Assembly: GCF_019749955.1 (NCBI RefSeq)
Contig: NZ_JAIEPC010000014.1
Location: forward strand, 62,001 to 126,000
Length of the DNA: 64,000 nt
Direction of reading: 5' to 3'
Origin: Sphingomonas sp.
Lineage (GTDB): Bacteria > Pseudomonadota > Alphaproteobacteria > Sphingomonadales > Sphingomonadaceae
Below are positions 17,544-26,801 of this stretch, in pieces. The first letter of the stretch is position 1. Every line of letters starts with the position of its first letter. The translations under genes were made by a program, and so were the position numbers. The notes below the pieces were generated by a model that did no database searches, was not told where the DNA came from, and was given only the letters and a program-made list of their open reading frames with translations.

Positions 17544-19409
17544 ATGAACCCCGCGCCGCTGGTGGCGCTGGTCGGCAATCCCAATGCCGGCAAAAGCGCG
17601 CTGTTCAATGCCCTCACCGGTGCGCGGCAGAAAGTCGGCAATTACCCCGGCGTTACCGTTGAACGGCGATCGGGGCGGCTGGTCCTGCCCGATGGCCGCC
17701 CGGTCGAACTGGTCGACCTGCCCGGCGCTTACAGCCTCGACCCCGGCAGCCCTGATGAACGCGTGACCCGGGACGTCATCACCGGCACGCAGACCGGTGA
17801 GCGGCTGCCCGATGCGCTGGTGATCGTGCTCGATGCCGCCAATCTCGACAATCACTTGCGGTTCGCGCTCCAGCTGATTGCGCTCGGCGTGCCGGTGGTG
17901 ATCGCGCTCAATATGGTCGATCTCGCCGAGCGCGATGGGCTGATCCTCGATCCCGCCGCGCTCGCACGCGAACTTGGCGTGCCCGTGGTGGCGACGGTGG
18001 CGGTGCGCAAGCGCGGGCTCGACGACCTCAAGGACCAGCTCGCCACCACGATCGGGCAAGACGGCGCGATCCGGTTGCGCGCCGGGGATGGCGGCGTGCA
18101 GGAAGATATCGCCACGCTCCAGCGCCGCGCGCGCGGCATCGCGATGCGCGCGATCGTGTCCGAAACGCCGACCCGGCGCTTCACCCACGGACTCGACGGC
18201 ATCGCGCTGCATCCGGTTTGGGGCACCGTGTTGCTGCTGACGATATTGTTCCTGATGTTCCAGGCGGTGTTCAGCTGGGCCAAAGTGCCCGCCGATGCAA
18301 TCGATGCGGGCTTTGGCCAGTTGAGCCAAGGCATCACGGCGCTGCTGCCGCCCGGATTCGTCCGCGACTTGCTGACCGAAGGCGTGATCGCCGGTGTTGG
18401 CGCGGTGTTGGTGTTCCTGCCGCAGATCCTGATCCTGTTCCTGTTCATCCTGCTGCTTGAGGCATCGGGCTATATGGTCCGCGCGGCCTTCCTGATGGAC
18501 CGGGTGATGGCGGTGGCGGGGCTATCGGGCCGCGCGTTCATTCCGCTGCTGTCGTCCTTCGCCTGCGCGGTGCCCGGCATCATGGCGACGCGCACGATCG
18601 AGGATGAGAAGGACCGGCTGACGACGATCCTGATCGCGCCGCTGATGACGTGCTCGGCGCGGCTGCCGGTCTATACCGTGGTGATCGGCGCAATGATTCC
18701 CAACCGCGAGGTGTTGCCCTTCATCGGCTTGCAGGGGCTGGTGCTGTTCACGCTCTATGTCTTCGGCATCGTCGGCGCGTTCGTCGCGGCGATCGTGCTG
18801 CGACGGACGGTCACCAAGGGCGTATCGTCGGGCTTCATGATGGAAATGCCCAAATATCAGCTCCCGCGTTTCCGCGATGTCGCGATCGGGCTGTGGAGCC
18901 GGGCCTATAACTTCCTGCGGCGCGCCGGCACGATCATTCTCGCGTCGACCGTCGTGCTGTGGCTGTTGCTCAGCTTTCCCAAGCCCCCCGTCGGCAGCAC
19001 GATCAGCCCGGTGGACTATTCGGTCGCCGGGCGCATCGCCAATGGGCTGGCGGTGGTGACCAAGCCGATCGGCTTCGACCGCGACATTGCGCTCGCGCTG
19101 ATCCCGGCGATGGCGGCGCGCGAGATTGCGGTGGCGGCGCTCGGTACCGTCTATGCCGTCGATGCCCCCGACGACGCACGCGGGCAGGCGGCGATCACGC
19201 AAGCGCTGCAAAAACGCTGGTCGCTGCCGACGGCGCTCGCGTTCCTGATGTGGTTCGTGTTCGCGCCCCAGTGTATTTCGACGATTGCCGTCACAAGGCG
19301 CGAAACCAACTCGTGGCGTTGGCCCGCCTTCATGGTTGGCTATCTGTTCGCGCTGGCATATGTCGCTGCTGGGGCGACTTATTGGGCCGCCGTGGCACTC
19401 GGGCTTTAG
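17544..19409 (+). CDS. feoB: Ferrous iron transport protein B
   Basis: Inner-membrane Fe(II) permease of 621 residues with an N-terminal G domain. The GTPase motifs are GNPNAGKS (11-18), YPGVTVE (G2), DLPGAYSL (G3) and NMVD (G4). A helical GDI-like region follows, then about eight membrane helices with the Gate motifs ([63 protein letters not shown]). The C-terminal cytoplasmic tail seen in gammaproteobacterial FeoB is missing, as is usual in this group. No feoC is present. The start at 17544 follows from the conserved [16 protein letters not shown]-terminus. Confidence 0.97.
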   Translation: MNPAPLVALVGNPNAGKSALFNALTGARQKVGNYPGVTVERRSGRLVLPDGRPVELVDLPGAYSLDPGSPDERVTRDVITGTQTGERLPDALVIVLDAANLDNHLRFALQLIALGVPVVIALNMVDLAERDGLILDPAALARELGVPVVATVAVRKRGLDDLKDQLATTIGQDGAIRLRAGDGGVQEDIATLQRRARGIAMRAIVSETPTRRFTHGLDGIALHPVWGTVLLLTILFLMFQAVFSWAKVPADAIDAGFGQLSQGITALLPPGFVRDLLTEGVIAGVGAVLVFLPQILILFLFILLLEASGYMVRAAFLMDRVMAVAGLSGRAFIPLLSSFACAVPGIMATRTIEDEKDRLTTILIAPLMTCSARLPVYTVVIGAMIPNREVLPFIGLQGLVLFTLYVFGIVGAFVAAIVLRRTVTKGVSSGFMMEMPKYQLPRFRDVAIGLWSRAYNFLRRAGTIILASTVVLWLLLSFPKPPVGSTISPVDYSVAGRIANGLAVVTKPIGFDRDIALALIPAMAAREIAVAALGTVYAVDAPDDARGQAAITQALQKRWSLPTALAFLMWFVFAPQCISTIAVTRRETNSWRWPAFMVGYLFALAYVAAGATYWAAVALGL

Positions 19410-19419
19410 GAAGAGACAT

Positions 19420-19941
19420 ATGGCGGGCAGCGTCAACAAGGTGATCCTGGTCGGCAATCTGGGGCGCGACCCCGAAAGCCGTACTTTCCAGAATGGCGGC
19501 AAAGTGGTCGAACTGCGCATCGCCACGTCGGAAAGCTGGAAGGATCGCAATTCGGGCGAGAAGAAGGAGCGCACCGAATGGCACACGGTGAAGGTCTTCA
19601 GCGAAGGCCTCGCCAATGTCGCCGAGCGTTTCCTGCGCAAAGGCAGCAAGGTCTATATCGAGGGCGCCTTGCAGACGCGCAAATGGCAGGATGCGCAGGG
19701 GCAGGACCGCTATTCGACCGAAATCGTGCTGCAGGGCTTTAACTCGGTGCTGACGATGCTCGACGGCGCGGGCGGTGGCGGCGGCATGAGCGGCGGCGGC
19801 GGCGATGATTTCGGCGGCGGATCGCGCGGCGGTGGCGGCGCGCCGAGCCGCGGCGGTGGATTCAACGATCGCGGTGGTGCGGGCGGCGGTGGCTTCAACG
19901 ACGGCCCGGCCGATGGCTTTGACGACGAGATTCCGTTTTAG
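19420..19941 (+). CDS. ssb: Single-stranded DNA-binding protein
   Basis: A 173-residue SSB that coats single-stranded DNA in replication and repair. The OB-fold occupies about 1-110 ([67 protein letters not shown]). A Gly-rich disordered linker (about 118-165) is made of GGGG runs, and the acidic tip DDEIPF recruits partner proteins. The ATG at 19420 follows the feoB stop by 10 bp, so it may be read from the feo transcript as well as its own promoter. An open frame back to 19285 lies inside feoB and is not used. Confidence 0.97.
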   Translation: MAGSVNKVILVGNLGRDPESRTFQNGGKVVELRIATSESWKDRNSGEKKERTEWHTVKVFSEGLANVAERFLRKGSKVYIEGALQTRKWQDAQGQDRYSTEIVLQGFNSVLTMLDGAGGGGGMSGGGGDDFGGGSRGGGGAPSRGGGFNDRGGAGGGGFNDGPADGFDDEIPF

Positions 19942-19962
19942 GCACTATTTGATCTACCCCCA

Positions 19963-20053
19963 CCACCCATTCGTCCCGAGCGCAGTCGAGGGGCGGGCCA
20001 CAAGCGACTCGCCCAGTGCCCGTGTCTCGACTTCGCTCGACACGAACGGGTGG
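19963..20053. repeat. Imperfect palindromic repeat (TTCGT..CGAGCGAAGTCGAG type)
   Basis: Two arms of about 35 bp (19963-19997 and 20019-20053) are inverse complements with scattered mismatches, sharing the core GAGCGAAGTCGAG. They lie between the convergent ssb and metW genes. The same core recurs in a palindrome at 28393-28500, so this is a dispersed intergenic element. Its RNA would fold into a long hairpin that could stop transcription from both sides. Confidence 0.75.
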
Positions 20054-20091
20054 GGATGTTGAGCTTCGACCAACCGCAGCACGAGCTCGCC

Positions 20092-20682
20092 CTACCCCCG
20101 CTTGAGCAAAAACACCGCATGTTCGGCGAGCAGGTTCGCCGCCATCGCGCCGCGCTGCTGATCGCCCGACAAATACCAGGCGCGCTCGACCGCAATGCCT
20201 TGCGCGCGCATCAAATCGCGGAAATCGTCGATCGTGACGTGGTGGATGTTGGGCGTGTCATACCAGCGTTCGGGCAGCAACCGCGTCACTGGCATCCGCC
20301 CTTGTGTCAGCAGCGCGACCCGGACCCGCCAATGCGCGAAATTGGGGAAGGATACGAAGGCACGCGCGCCGATCCGCAGCAATTGATCGAGCACCAGCTG
20401 CGGCGCGCGCGTCGTCTGGAGCGTCTGGCTGAGGATCGCATAGTCGAAGCTCGCCGCCGGATAATCGGCAAGGTCGTCATCGGCATCACCCTGAATCACC
20501 GACAGCCCGCGCGCGACCGCCGCCGCGACGTTTTCGGAATCAATTTCCAGCCCGCGCGCGTCCACCCCGCGCTCGTCGCGCAATGCCGCGAGCAGCGCGC
20601 CATCGCCGCAGCCGACATCAAGCACACGCGCGCCCGGCGCGACATTGGCGGCAATCACCGCGAGGTCGGGGCGCAGCGTCAT
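20092..20682 (-). CDS. metW: MetW methyltransferase-fold protein
   Basis: A 196-residue class I SAM-methyltransferase-fold protein that in many alphaproteobacteria pairs with MetX in methionine synthesis. The SAM site is [15 protein letters not shown] (about 20-34), followed by [19 protein letters not shown] and GDADDDL. The MetW-typical stretch [22 protein letters not shown] and [24 protein letters not shown] block are present, as is [16 protein letters not shown]. The start overlaps the metX stop as ATGA. The partner work with MetX is known from the family; I infer that it holds here. Confidence 0.94.
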   Translation of the reverse strand: MTLRPDLAVIAANVAPGARVLDVGCGDGALLAALRDERGVDARGLEIDSENVAAAVARGLSVIQGDADDDLADYPAASFDYAILSQTLQTTRAPQLVLDQLLRIGARAFVSFPNFAHWRVRVALLTQGRMPVTRLLPERWYDTPNIHHVTIDDFRDLMRAQGIAVERAWYLSGDQQRGAMAANLLAEHAVFLLKRG

Positions 20683-21794
20683 TCGGGCGCCCTAAGGAAA
20701 CCGTCGACCACGCGGTTGAGCTCGGGGCTGTCGAGCAGAAAGGCATCGTGGCCGAAGGGGCTCGACAGTTCGACAAAACTCGCCGCTGCCCCCGCTGCGT
20801 TGAGCGCCTTGACGATGCTGCGCGACTCAGCCGTCGGATAGAGCCAGTCGGTATCGAAGCTGACGAGGCAGAAGCGCGTCGCGGTGCCTTTGAAGGCGTT
20901 GGCGAGCCTCCCGCCATGTTCCTCGGCGAGATCGAAATAATCCATCGCGCGGGTGATATAGAGATAGGAGTTGGCGTCGAACCGATCGACGAAGCTGATT
21001 CCCTGATGCCGCAAATAGCTTTCGACCTGGAAATCGGCATCGAAGCCGAACGACTTGGCTTCGCGCGCCTGCAACCGGCGCCCGAATTTCTCGGTCAGGC
21101 CGGCTTCGGACAAATAAGTGATGTGTGCTGCCATCCGCGCCACCGCGAGGCCTGCGCTCGGCGGCTCGCCAGTGGCGTAGTAATCGCCGCCCAGCCAGCG
21201 CGGATCGGCCATGATCGCCTGCCGCCCGACTTCGTGAAAGGCGATGTTCTGCGCCGTATGCCGCGCCGTCGCGGCAATCACCACGGTGGCGCGCACCCGC
21301 GCCGGATAGGTCGCGGCCCAGCTTAGCGCCTGCATCCCCCCCATCGACCCGCCGACCACCGCGCGCAGCACGCCGACGCCGAGATGGTCGAGCAGCATCG
21401 CCTGCGCACGGACCATGTCGCGGATCGTAATGACCGGAAAGCGCATCGCATAAGGCGCGCCATCACCGGCAAGGCTCGCGGGGCCTGACGACCCCATGCA
21501 ACTACCGAGCACATTGGCGCAGATGATGAAATGCCGCGCGGGGTCGATCGGCTTCCCCTCCCCCACCATCCGCGCCCACCAGCCGGGCTTGGCCGTGATC
21601 GGGTGCGGGCTCGCGACATGCTGGTCGCCGGTGAGCGCATGGCAGATGAGGATCGCGTTGCCGCCATCCGCATCCAACGCGCCATAGGTTTCATAGGCGA
21701 TCTCGACCGGCGCAAGGCTGGCGCCCGAATCGAGCGGCAGCGGTCCGGCCAGCAAAATCGTGCGGCCAAGGCCGAAGCGCGCGTCGTGCGACAT
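20679..21794 (-). CDS. metX: Homoserine O-acetyltransferase (MetX type)
   Basis: An alpha/beta-hydrolase acyltransferase of 371 residues that activates homoserine with an acyl-CoA, the first committed step to methionine. The catalytic triad is visible: nucleophile Ser in [10 protein letters not shown], Asp in SFDTDWLYP and His in FGHDAFLLD. Other landmarks are [15 protein letters not shown] and [15 protein letters not shown]. The ATG at 21794 (MSHDARFG) is preferred over a TTG two codons upstream. Whether acetyl- or succinyl-CoA is used cannot be decided safely by eye. metW follows directly, and hisC diverges 63 bp away. Confidence 0.94.
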   Translation of the reverse strand: MSHDARFGLGRTILLAGPLPLDSGASLAPVEIAYETYGALDADGGNAILICHALTGDQHVASPHPITAKPGWWARMVGEGKPIDPARHFIICANVLGSCMGSSGPASLAGDGAPYAMRFPVITIRDMVRAQAMLLDHLGVGVLRAVVGGSMGGMQALSWAATYPARVRATVVIAATARHTAQNIAFHEVGRQAIMADPRWLGGDYYATGEPPSAGLAVARMAAHITYLSEAGLTEKFGRRLQAREAKSFGFDADFQVESYLRHQGISFVDRFDANSYLYITRAMDYFDLAEEHGGRLANAFKGTATRFCLVSFDTDWLYPTAESRSIVKALNAAGAAASFVELSSPFGHDAFLLDSPELNRVVDGFLRAPE

Positions 21795-21857
21795 GGGCAA
21801 AGCGGCTAGGGCGCGCGTGCTTGGCTTGTCAATGCGCAGCCGCTAGGGGCGAGAGCC

Positions 21858-22952
21858 ATGAACGCTCCTGTCCCAAAACCCTGGGTGATGGCCATTGCCC
21901 CCTATGTCCCCGGTCGATCGACCGCCGATGACGGGCGCAAGCTGGTGAAACTCTCGGCGAACGAGAATCCGCTCGGCACCTCTCCCGCCGCGCGCGCGGC
22001 GCTCGAGGCCGAGAGCCGCTCGCTCGATCGCTATCCCGATCCAGGGGCGGCGATCCTGCGCGAGGCGGTGGCGGCAAAATACGGCCTCGATCCGGCGCGG
22101 GTGATTTATGGCACCGGGTCGGACGACATCCTCCACCTCGCCGCCGGTGCCTTTGCGGGGCAGGGCGACGAAGTGATTTTCGTGAAGTTCGGCTTTGCGG
22201 TGTACGAAATCGCCGCTCGCCGTGTCGGCGCGACGCCGGTTGTCGCACCCGACAAGGACTATGCGACCGACATCGATGCGGTGCTGGCGTGCGTCACCGA
22301 TCGCACGCGGATCGTCTTCATTGCCAATCCGAACAACCCGACCGGCACCTTCGCGCCCCGCGATGAAATTGCGCGGCTCCACGCAGCACTCCCGCCGACG
22401 GTGCTGCTGGTGCTCGACCAAGCCTATGCCGAATATCTGAGCGCCGAAGAGGATGACGCCGGGCTCGCGCTGGCGATGTCCGCGCCCAATGTGCTCGTCA
22501 CGCGGACCTTTTCGAAGATCTACGGGCTGGCGGCTGAGCGGATCGGCTGGGGCTATGCGTCGAGCGCGATCATCGAGGCACTGCACCGCATTCGCCTGCC
22601 GTTCAACGTCACCGCCGCAGGCCAGCGCGCCGCCGTCGCTGCGCTCCACGACGAAGCCTTTGTCGATGCCGCCCGCGCTCATAACGCGCAGTGGCGCACG
22701 TGGCTGGCGGGTGAAGTTGCGTCGCTTGGCAACAAGGGCCTGCGCTCGGTGCCGAGCCACGCCAATTTCCTGCTCGTGCTGTTCGAAGGCGATGTCAGCG
22801 CCGAGCAAGCTTATAAGGGCCTGATGGAGCGCGGCTATATCGTGCGCTGGCTGCCCGGACAGGGCCTGCCGCACGGGTTGCGCATCACGATCGGCACCGA
22901 GGAGGAGACGCGCGGGCTGGCAGCAGCGTTACGCGATGTCGTCGGCGGTTAG
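21858..22952 (+). CDS. hisC: Histidinol-phosphate aminotransferase
   Basis: A 364-residue fold-type I PLP enzyme that transaminates imidazole-acetol phosphate in histidine synthesis; family members often also serve aromatic amino acid synthesis. Landmarks: [15 protein letters not shown] near the N-terminus, [11 protein letters not shown] (PLP pocket Asn), [10 protein letters not shown] with the Asp/Tyr pair, the PLP-lysine motif [20 protein letters not shown], and the C-terminal phosphate-binding Arg region [10 protein letters not shown]. The gene is alone here rather than in a his operon and diverges from metX. Confidence 0.94.
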   Translation: MNAPVPKPWVMAIAPYVPGRSTADDGRKLVKLSANENPLGTSPAARAALEAESRSLDRYPDPGAAILREAVAAKYGLDPARVIYGTGSDDILHLAAGAFAGQGDEVIFVKFGFAVYEIAARRVGATPVVAPDKDYATDIDAVLACVTDRTRIVFIANPNNPTGTFAPRDEIARLHAALPPTVLLVLDQAYAEYLSAEEDDAGLALAMSAPNVLVTRTFSKIYGLAAERIGWGYASSAIIEALHRIRLPFNVTAAGQRAAVAALHDEAFVDAARAHNAQWRTWLAGEVASLGNKGLRSVPSHANFLLVLFEGDVSAEQAYKGLMERGYIVRWLPGQGLPHGLRITIGTEEETRGLAAALRDVVGG

Positions 22953-22975
22953 TGGGCCTTCGGGCCAAGCTGCCT

Positions 22976-23066
22976 CCGTTCGCCCTGAGCTTGTCGAAGG
23001 GCTGTATTTCTTTTTCCACCGGCCCGAAAAAGAAGAACGGTGCTTCGACAAGCTCAGCACGAACGG
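22976..23066. repeat. Palindromic repeat (CTGAGCTTGTCGAAG type)
   Basis: The 40-bp arms (22976-23015 and 23027-23066) are inverse complements with few mismatches. They share the core CTGAGCTTGTCGAAG and end in a T-rich/A-rich pair next to the loop. The element lies between convergent hisC and plsC. This core is a familiar intergenic word in sphingomonad genomes. A long hairpin here could terminate transcription from both directions. Confidence 0.8.
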
Positions 23067-23099
23067 ATCATAGGTAAATCCATTCAGCCCATTTTTGCG

Positions 23100-23789
23100 C
23101 TACCGCGGTTCCAGCACGTTGATGGCGTCATGGGTGCGCGCTTCGATCTCGGGGCGGAGCAACCCCGGCGGCTCGGGATCGGCGAAGCGGAAGGTCACCA
23201 CGCCGCCGCGCTTCGGCCCGGTCCTGGGCCAGACCACGCCCGAATCGATCGCGATCGGTACGACTGGCAGGCCGAGCGCGCGATAAATCCCCGCAAAGCC
23301 CGATTTGAGCGGCGGCATTGCGCCCGTTGGCACCCGCGTGCCTTCGGGGAAGATCAGCACCGATCGCCCGCTCGCGAGCGCTTCCCTGGCTTCGCGGATC
23401 ATTTGCCGAAGCGCGGGCGCCGAAGCATCGCGATCAACCACGATCATGCCGTAGCGCCGCGCCGCCCAGCCCCAGAGCGGGATCTGTGCCAGCTCGCGCT
23501 TGATCACGATCACCGGATCGCCGAGCTCAAGCGCGAGTTCGAACGTCTCAAGCATCGCATGATGCTTGGCCGCGTAGAAATATTGCCCCGGTGGCGGGCG
23601 GTTCTCGAACCGGCAGGTAATGCCAAGGCTCAGCCACGCGACCAGCCGGTGCCAGCGAATCCAGCCGTGGACATTGGCGACCAGCGCGCGCTGCCCGAAC
23701 AGCGCGCTGATCGGCGTCGCGAGCACGAACAGCACTGATCCGCCGTAAAACAGCAGCGCAAAGATCGCCGTCCGCACCCAGGCGATCAT
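23100..23789 (-). CDS. plsC: 1-acyl-sn-glycerol-3-phosphate acyltransferase (PlsC family)
   Basis: A 229-residue membrane-associated acyltransferase that adds the second acyl chain to lysophosphatidic acid in phospholipid synthesis. One N-terminal hydrophobic segment is present (about 5-30). Motif I appears as KHHAMLET (His with a Glu five residues on, an HX4E version of the usual HX4D), and motif III as FPEGTRVPTG; a VPIAIDSG segment follows. The start overlaps the stop of the YdcF-like gene as ATGA, making it the last gene of ftsE-ftsX-ydcF-plsC. Confidence 0.9.
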   Translation of the reverse strand: MIAWVRTAIFALLFYGGSVLFVLATPISALFGQRALVANVHGWIRWHRLVAWLSLGITCRFENRPPPGQYFYAAKHHAMLETFELALELGDPVIVIKRELAQIPLWGWAARRYGMIVVDRDASAPALRQMIREAREALASGRSVLIFPEGTRVPTGAMPPLKSGFAGIYRALGLPVVPIAIDSGVVWPRTGPKRGGVVTFRFADPEPPGLLRPEIEARTHDAINVLEPR

Positions 23790-24322
23790 CCGCCGAGTCC
23801 GAACGCGAGCGCAAAGCGCCGCAGCAGATATTTGTTATATTCGGCCAGCAGCAGCGGCGCGCGCGGATTGCCGGCGACGCCATCGCCTTTGACCGTGACA
23901 TCGGGGCCGAGCGCATAGGCCAGTTCGAGCCGCGCACGTCGCAAATGCCAGTCCGACGTCACCAGCCGCACCGATTTATAGCCGTGGCGGCGGACCCAAT
24001 CGCGCGTTTCCTCCGCATTCGACCGCGTATCGACGGCTTCGCGGCCAAGGTCGATGCAGCAGGCGAACACGGCAGGCGGGGTTTTATACTCGACCGCCAG
24101 ATCGATCAGGCGGACTTTGGGATCGACGCCCGACACCAGCATCCGCTTGGCGGCGTGCGCGCGCAGCAGGTCGAGCCCGCGGTCGATGCGTCCGGCGCCC
24201 CCCGTCAGCACAACAATCGCATCGGTCGGCCGCGCATCGGCCGGTCCCGGCAACGCGAGCATGAACCAGCCAAAGCCCAGCACCCAGGCCAAGGCGATCA
24301 GCGCAACCACCCGGCGGATCAC
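23786..24322 (-). CDS. YdcF/ElyC-family DUF218 membrane protein
   Basis: 178 residues with an N-terminal membrane helix (about 5-22) and a periplasmic DUF218 domain. Family landmarks are DAIVVLTGGAGRIDRGLDLL, KRMLVSGVDP, the conserved ESRSNAEET-like motif seen here as DTRSNAEETRDW, and LVTSDWHLRRARLEL. Related proteins (SanA, ElyC) affect envelope polysaccharide or peptidoglycan homeostasis. The start is GTG at 24322, overlapping the ftsX stop as GTGA; the longer frame further upstream is a shadow of ftsX. Its place in an ftsEX operon fits an envelope role. Confidence 0.88.
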   Translation of the reverse strand: MIRRVVALIALAWVLGFGWFMLALPGPADARPTDAIVVLTGGAGRIDRGLDLLRAHAAKRMLVSGVDPKVRLIDLAVEYKTPPAVFACCIDLGREAVDTRSNAEETRDWVRRHGYKSVRLVTSDWHLRRARLELAYALGPDVTVKGDGVAGNPRAPLLLAEYNKYLLRRFALAFGLGG

Positions 24323-25206
24323 AGATAATGACTCAGCGCGCGCAGCACCGCGAGCCGCGCGGCGACCGTTGCCAACAGGGCAAAGGCAATCGGCAACGCG
24401 ATCAGCAACACCCAGTCGCGCGCACCAAAGGCAATCCCGCCGAGCAGGTCCGAGCCGAGCGCGGTGATCTGCGTCCCGACAAAGCCGATCGTCACCAGCG
24501 CGAGCAAAGTCCCCACGACGCCGCCATAAAGCGTGTCGATCGCGATCCGCCGCTGGAACAGCCGCGCGACCTGGGTATCGGTTGATCCGAGCATGTGCAG
24601 CACTTCGATCGTCGCGCGGTGGCTGTCGAGCCCGGCGCGCGCGGCCAGCATAACCACCGTGGCGGTCGCCGCCGCCATCAGCACGATCAGCCCGACCGCC
24701 AGCGCGATCATCACCCGCATGAAGCCCGCGACCGGCGACATCCAGTTTTCGTAGCGATCGATCCGCGCGCTCGGCGCGGTACGCTGCACCGCCTTGGTCA
24801 CCTCGGCCACCGCCGCATCGCTGGGGACACGCAGTTCGATGTCGATCATCGCCGGGATCGGCAGGTCCGGATCGGCGCCCTGCTCCCCCAGCCAAGGCCG
24901 CAGCATCGCCGCCAGTGCATCGCGGTCGACCGGCACCGCGCGCGCGACTTGCGGCATCGCGCGCAACTGCGCGAGCGCCGTGGCGGCGGCGGCTTCGCGC
25001 GCCGGGCCATTGGCTTCGACAATCTGCACCGTCAGCCGCCCGGCAAGCTGGCGCTCGAGCGTTTGCGACGCCGCCAGCGCGCCGAGTCCGAAGGCGCCGG
25101 TCAGCACGGTCAGGAACAGCATGATCGCCATGATCCACACCATCGCCCGCGTCTGGCGCCCGGCATCGAGCAAGCGCCGGTCGGCATAGGGGACGCGCGC
25201 CGCCAT
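24319..25206 (-). CDS. ftsX: Cell division protein FtsX
   Basis: The 295-residue membrane partner of the FtsE ATPase; together they activate peptidoglycan hydrolases at the septum. Four membrane helices are visible (about 23-46, 165-190, 215-240 region and 265-288), with a periplasmic loop between the first two. The cytoplasmic stretch RATIEVLHMLGSTDTQVARLFQRRIAIDTLYGG is the FtsX core block. It lies 5 bp after ftsE, and its stop overlaps the GTG of the DUF218 gene. Confidence 0.93.
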   Translation of the reverse strand: MAARVPYADRRLLDAGRQTRAMVWIMAIMLFLTVLTGAFGLGALAASQTLERQLAGRLTVQIVEANGPAREAAAATALAQLRAMPQVARAVPVDRDALAAMLRPWLGEQGADPDLPIPAMIDIELRVPSDAAVAEVTKAVQRTAPSARIDRYENWMSPVAGFMRVMIALAVGLIVLMAAATATVVMLAARAGLDSHRATIEVLHMLGSTDTQVARLFQRRIAIDTLYGGVVGTLLALVTIGFVGTQITALGSDLLGGIAFGARDWVLLIALPIAFALLATVAARLAVLRALSHYL

Positions 25207-25211
25207 CGCCG

Positions 25212-25925
25212 TCAGGCCTCGCCCGACGGCGACGTTGGCGGAAAGCGCAGCGATCCGGTCGGGTCGAGCAATCGCCCCTTGTCGAGCCGCATCATATGCG
25301 CGTTGGGGATCCGCCCAAGCAGGTGGAAATCATGCGTCGCGACCACCACTGTCGTCCCCAGCCGGTTGAGCGTGTCGAACAGGTGGAGCAACCGCTCGGC
25401 CATGTCAGGGTCGACGTTGCCGGTGGGCTCGTCGGCGACGAGAATCTCGGGACGCCCGATCACCGCGCGGGCAATCGCGACGCGCTGCTGCTCGCCGCCC
25501 GACAGTGTCGGCGGCTTGGCCGTGGTGCGATCGGTCAGCCCGACCCAGGCAAGCATTTCGCGCACCGGCGCATCGACATCGGCCTCGGGCAAGCCAGCAA
25601 CGCGCAGCGGCAACGCGATATTGTCATAGGCGGACAGATGCGGCAGCAGCCGGAAATCCTGAAACACCACGCCGATCCGCCGCCGAAAGCCCGGCAGGCG
25701 GCCGCGCGGCATCGCCCCGAAATCCTCGCCGAACAGCCGGATCAGCCCGCGCGTTGGTCGCTGGGCGAGATACAGCAGTTTCAGTAGCGATGTCTTGCCC
25801 GCGCCCGACGCGCCGGTCAGGAAATAAAAGGCGCCGGTCGACAGCGTGAAACTGAGGTCGGTGAGCGTCTCGTCGCCGTTGCCATAGCGCAGCCCCACAT
25901 TTTCGAACTGCACGATATTCGCCAT
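25212..25925 (-). CDS. ftsE: Cell division ATP-binding protein FtsE
   Basis: A 237-residue ABC ATPase that drives conformational changes of FtsX. Walker A is GASGAGKTS (about 36-44), the Q-loop is VVFQDFRLL, the signature LSGGEQQR, Walker B ILVADEPTGNVD and the H-loop VVATHDFHLL. The conserved start MANIVQFENVGLRYG sets the ATG at 25925; the frame is open to 26207, but that part has no family resemblance. It heads the operon ftsE-ftsX-ydcF-plsC and diverges from the zinc-ribbon protein gene. Confidence 0.95.
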   Translation of the reverse strand: MANIVQFENVGLRYGNGDETLTDLSFTLSTGAFYFLTGASGAGKTSLLKLLYLAQRPTRGLIRLFGEDFGAMPRGRLPGFRRRIGVVFQDFRLLPHLSAYDNIALPLRVAGLPEADVDAPVREMLAWVGLTDRTTAKPPTLSGGEQQRVAIARAVIGRPEILVADEPTGNVDPDMAERLLHLFDTLNRLGTTVVVATHDFHLLGRIPNAHMMRLDKGRLLDPTGSLRFPPTSPSGEA

Positions 25926-26062
25926 GCCGGCGCCGACGCTCCCGATTGCCGATGACGCGCCATCGCATGCGCGCGCCGCCCACTCAAGCTGCCCCTTGCC
26001 ACACAGGCGCCGCTCGTGCTTAGATTCGCGCGTAGTTGCAACAACGGGCGGGCCGTTACCAC

Positions 26063-26098
26063 CCCCAGACGAAACCCCAGACGAAACCCCAGACGAAA
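26063..26098 (+). repeat. Three tandem copies of a 12-bp unit before a start codon
   Basis: CCCCAGACGAAA is repeated exactly three times (26063-26074, 26075-26086, 26087-26098), ending 10 bp before the ATG of the zinc-ribbon gene. It lies in the 5' leader. Copy number could vary by slippage and change the leader length by multiples of 12. Confidence 0.9.
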
Positions 26099-26108
26099 CA
26101 ATGTCAGC

Positions 26109-26801
26109 ATGATCCTCGAATGCGCCGCCTGCCGGACACGCTATCTGGTTCCCGATACTGCCATTGGGCCTGACGGTCGGACTGTTCGCTGCGCCAATTG
26201 CAAGCATAGCTGGTTTCAGGAAGGCGCTGCGGCCGAGGCGCTCGCGGCGGGCGTATCGGCCATTGCCGCGCCCTCCGTAACCCCACCGCCCGCTGAGCCT
26301 GTGCCGCCGGTCGCAGCGCCTGCGGCCGAAACCGATTATGACGCTTTCGGCTATCAGGCGCCGTTCCGCCCGCGCCGCAATCCGGCGCGCCGTTATACGA
26401 TGATTGCCGTCGCCGCCGGCGTCACGATGCTGATCGGGGTCGGCGTGATCAGTGCCTCAGGGGCAACCGGCCTTGCCAGTCAGTTCGGGCTGATTGCCGC
26501 TGCCGACACGCCGCTGCGGATCGAGCAAAATCCGATCGATCGCCATGATCTGCCGAGCGGTTCGGAAGCCTTTGCCGTCAGCGGGCGGATCATCAACCCG
26601 ACGGGCAAGCGGTTGCCGGTCACCGATTTGCGCGCCGATCTGCTCGATGCGCAGGGGCGCCAGGTCTATACGTGGACGATCACGCCCGAAGCCCGCGTCG
26701 TCGGCCCCAAGGGTGTGGTCGAATTCCGCAGCCTGACGCTCGACGTCCCCAATAACGGCAAGGCGCTGCGGCTCAGCTTTGCGTCGGGGATCGCCGGCTG
26801 A
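26109..26801 (+). CDS. MJ0042-type zinc-ribbon membrane protein (DUF3426-like)
   Basis: 230 residues. The N-terminal zinc ribbon has two CxxC pairs, CAAC (5-8) and CANC (about 27-30), followed by HSWF, the MJ0042 pattern. A Pro/Ala-rich linker leads to one membrane helix (about 98-120), then a periplasmic domain with the DUF3426 feel (VSGRIINPTGKRLPVTDLRADLLDAQGRQVYTW, VVGPKGVVEFRSLTLDVP). Such proteins are common in proteobacteria and of unknown function. The start MILECAACR is fixed by the ribbon. The 3' end overlaps the MATE gene tail-to-tail by 29 bp. Confidence 0.88.
   Translation: MILECAACRTRYLVPDTAIGPDGRTVRCANCKHSWFQEGAAAEALAAGVSAIAAPSVTPPPAEPVPPVAAPAAETDYDAFGYQAPFRPRRNPARRYTMIAVAAGVTMLIGVGVISASGATGLASQFGLIAAADTPLRIEQNPIDRHDLPSGSEAFAVSGRIINPTGKRLPVTDLRADLLDAQGRQVYTWTITPEARVVGPKGVVEFRSLTLDVPNNGKALRLSFASGIAG

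Noticed and set aside
17129..17641. 170-codon minus-strand frame over feoA and the feoB start
   Set aside because: It would cross the Fur box and both feo starts; the feo genes explain the region.
21795..21857. SAM-II riboswitch before metX
   Set aside because: The gap to hisC is only 63 bp and I see no pseudoknot-like SAM-II core in it.
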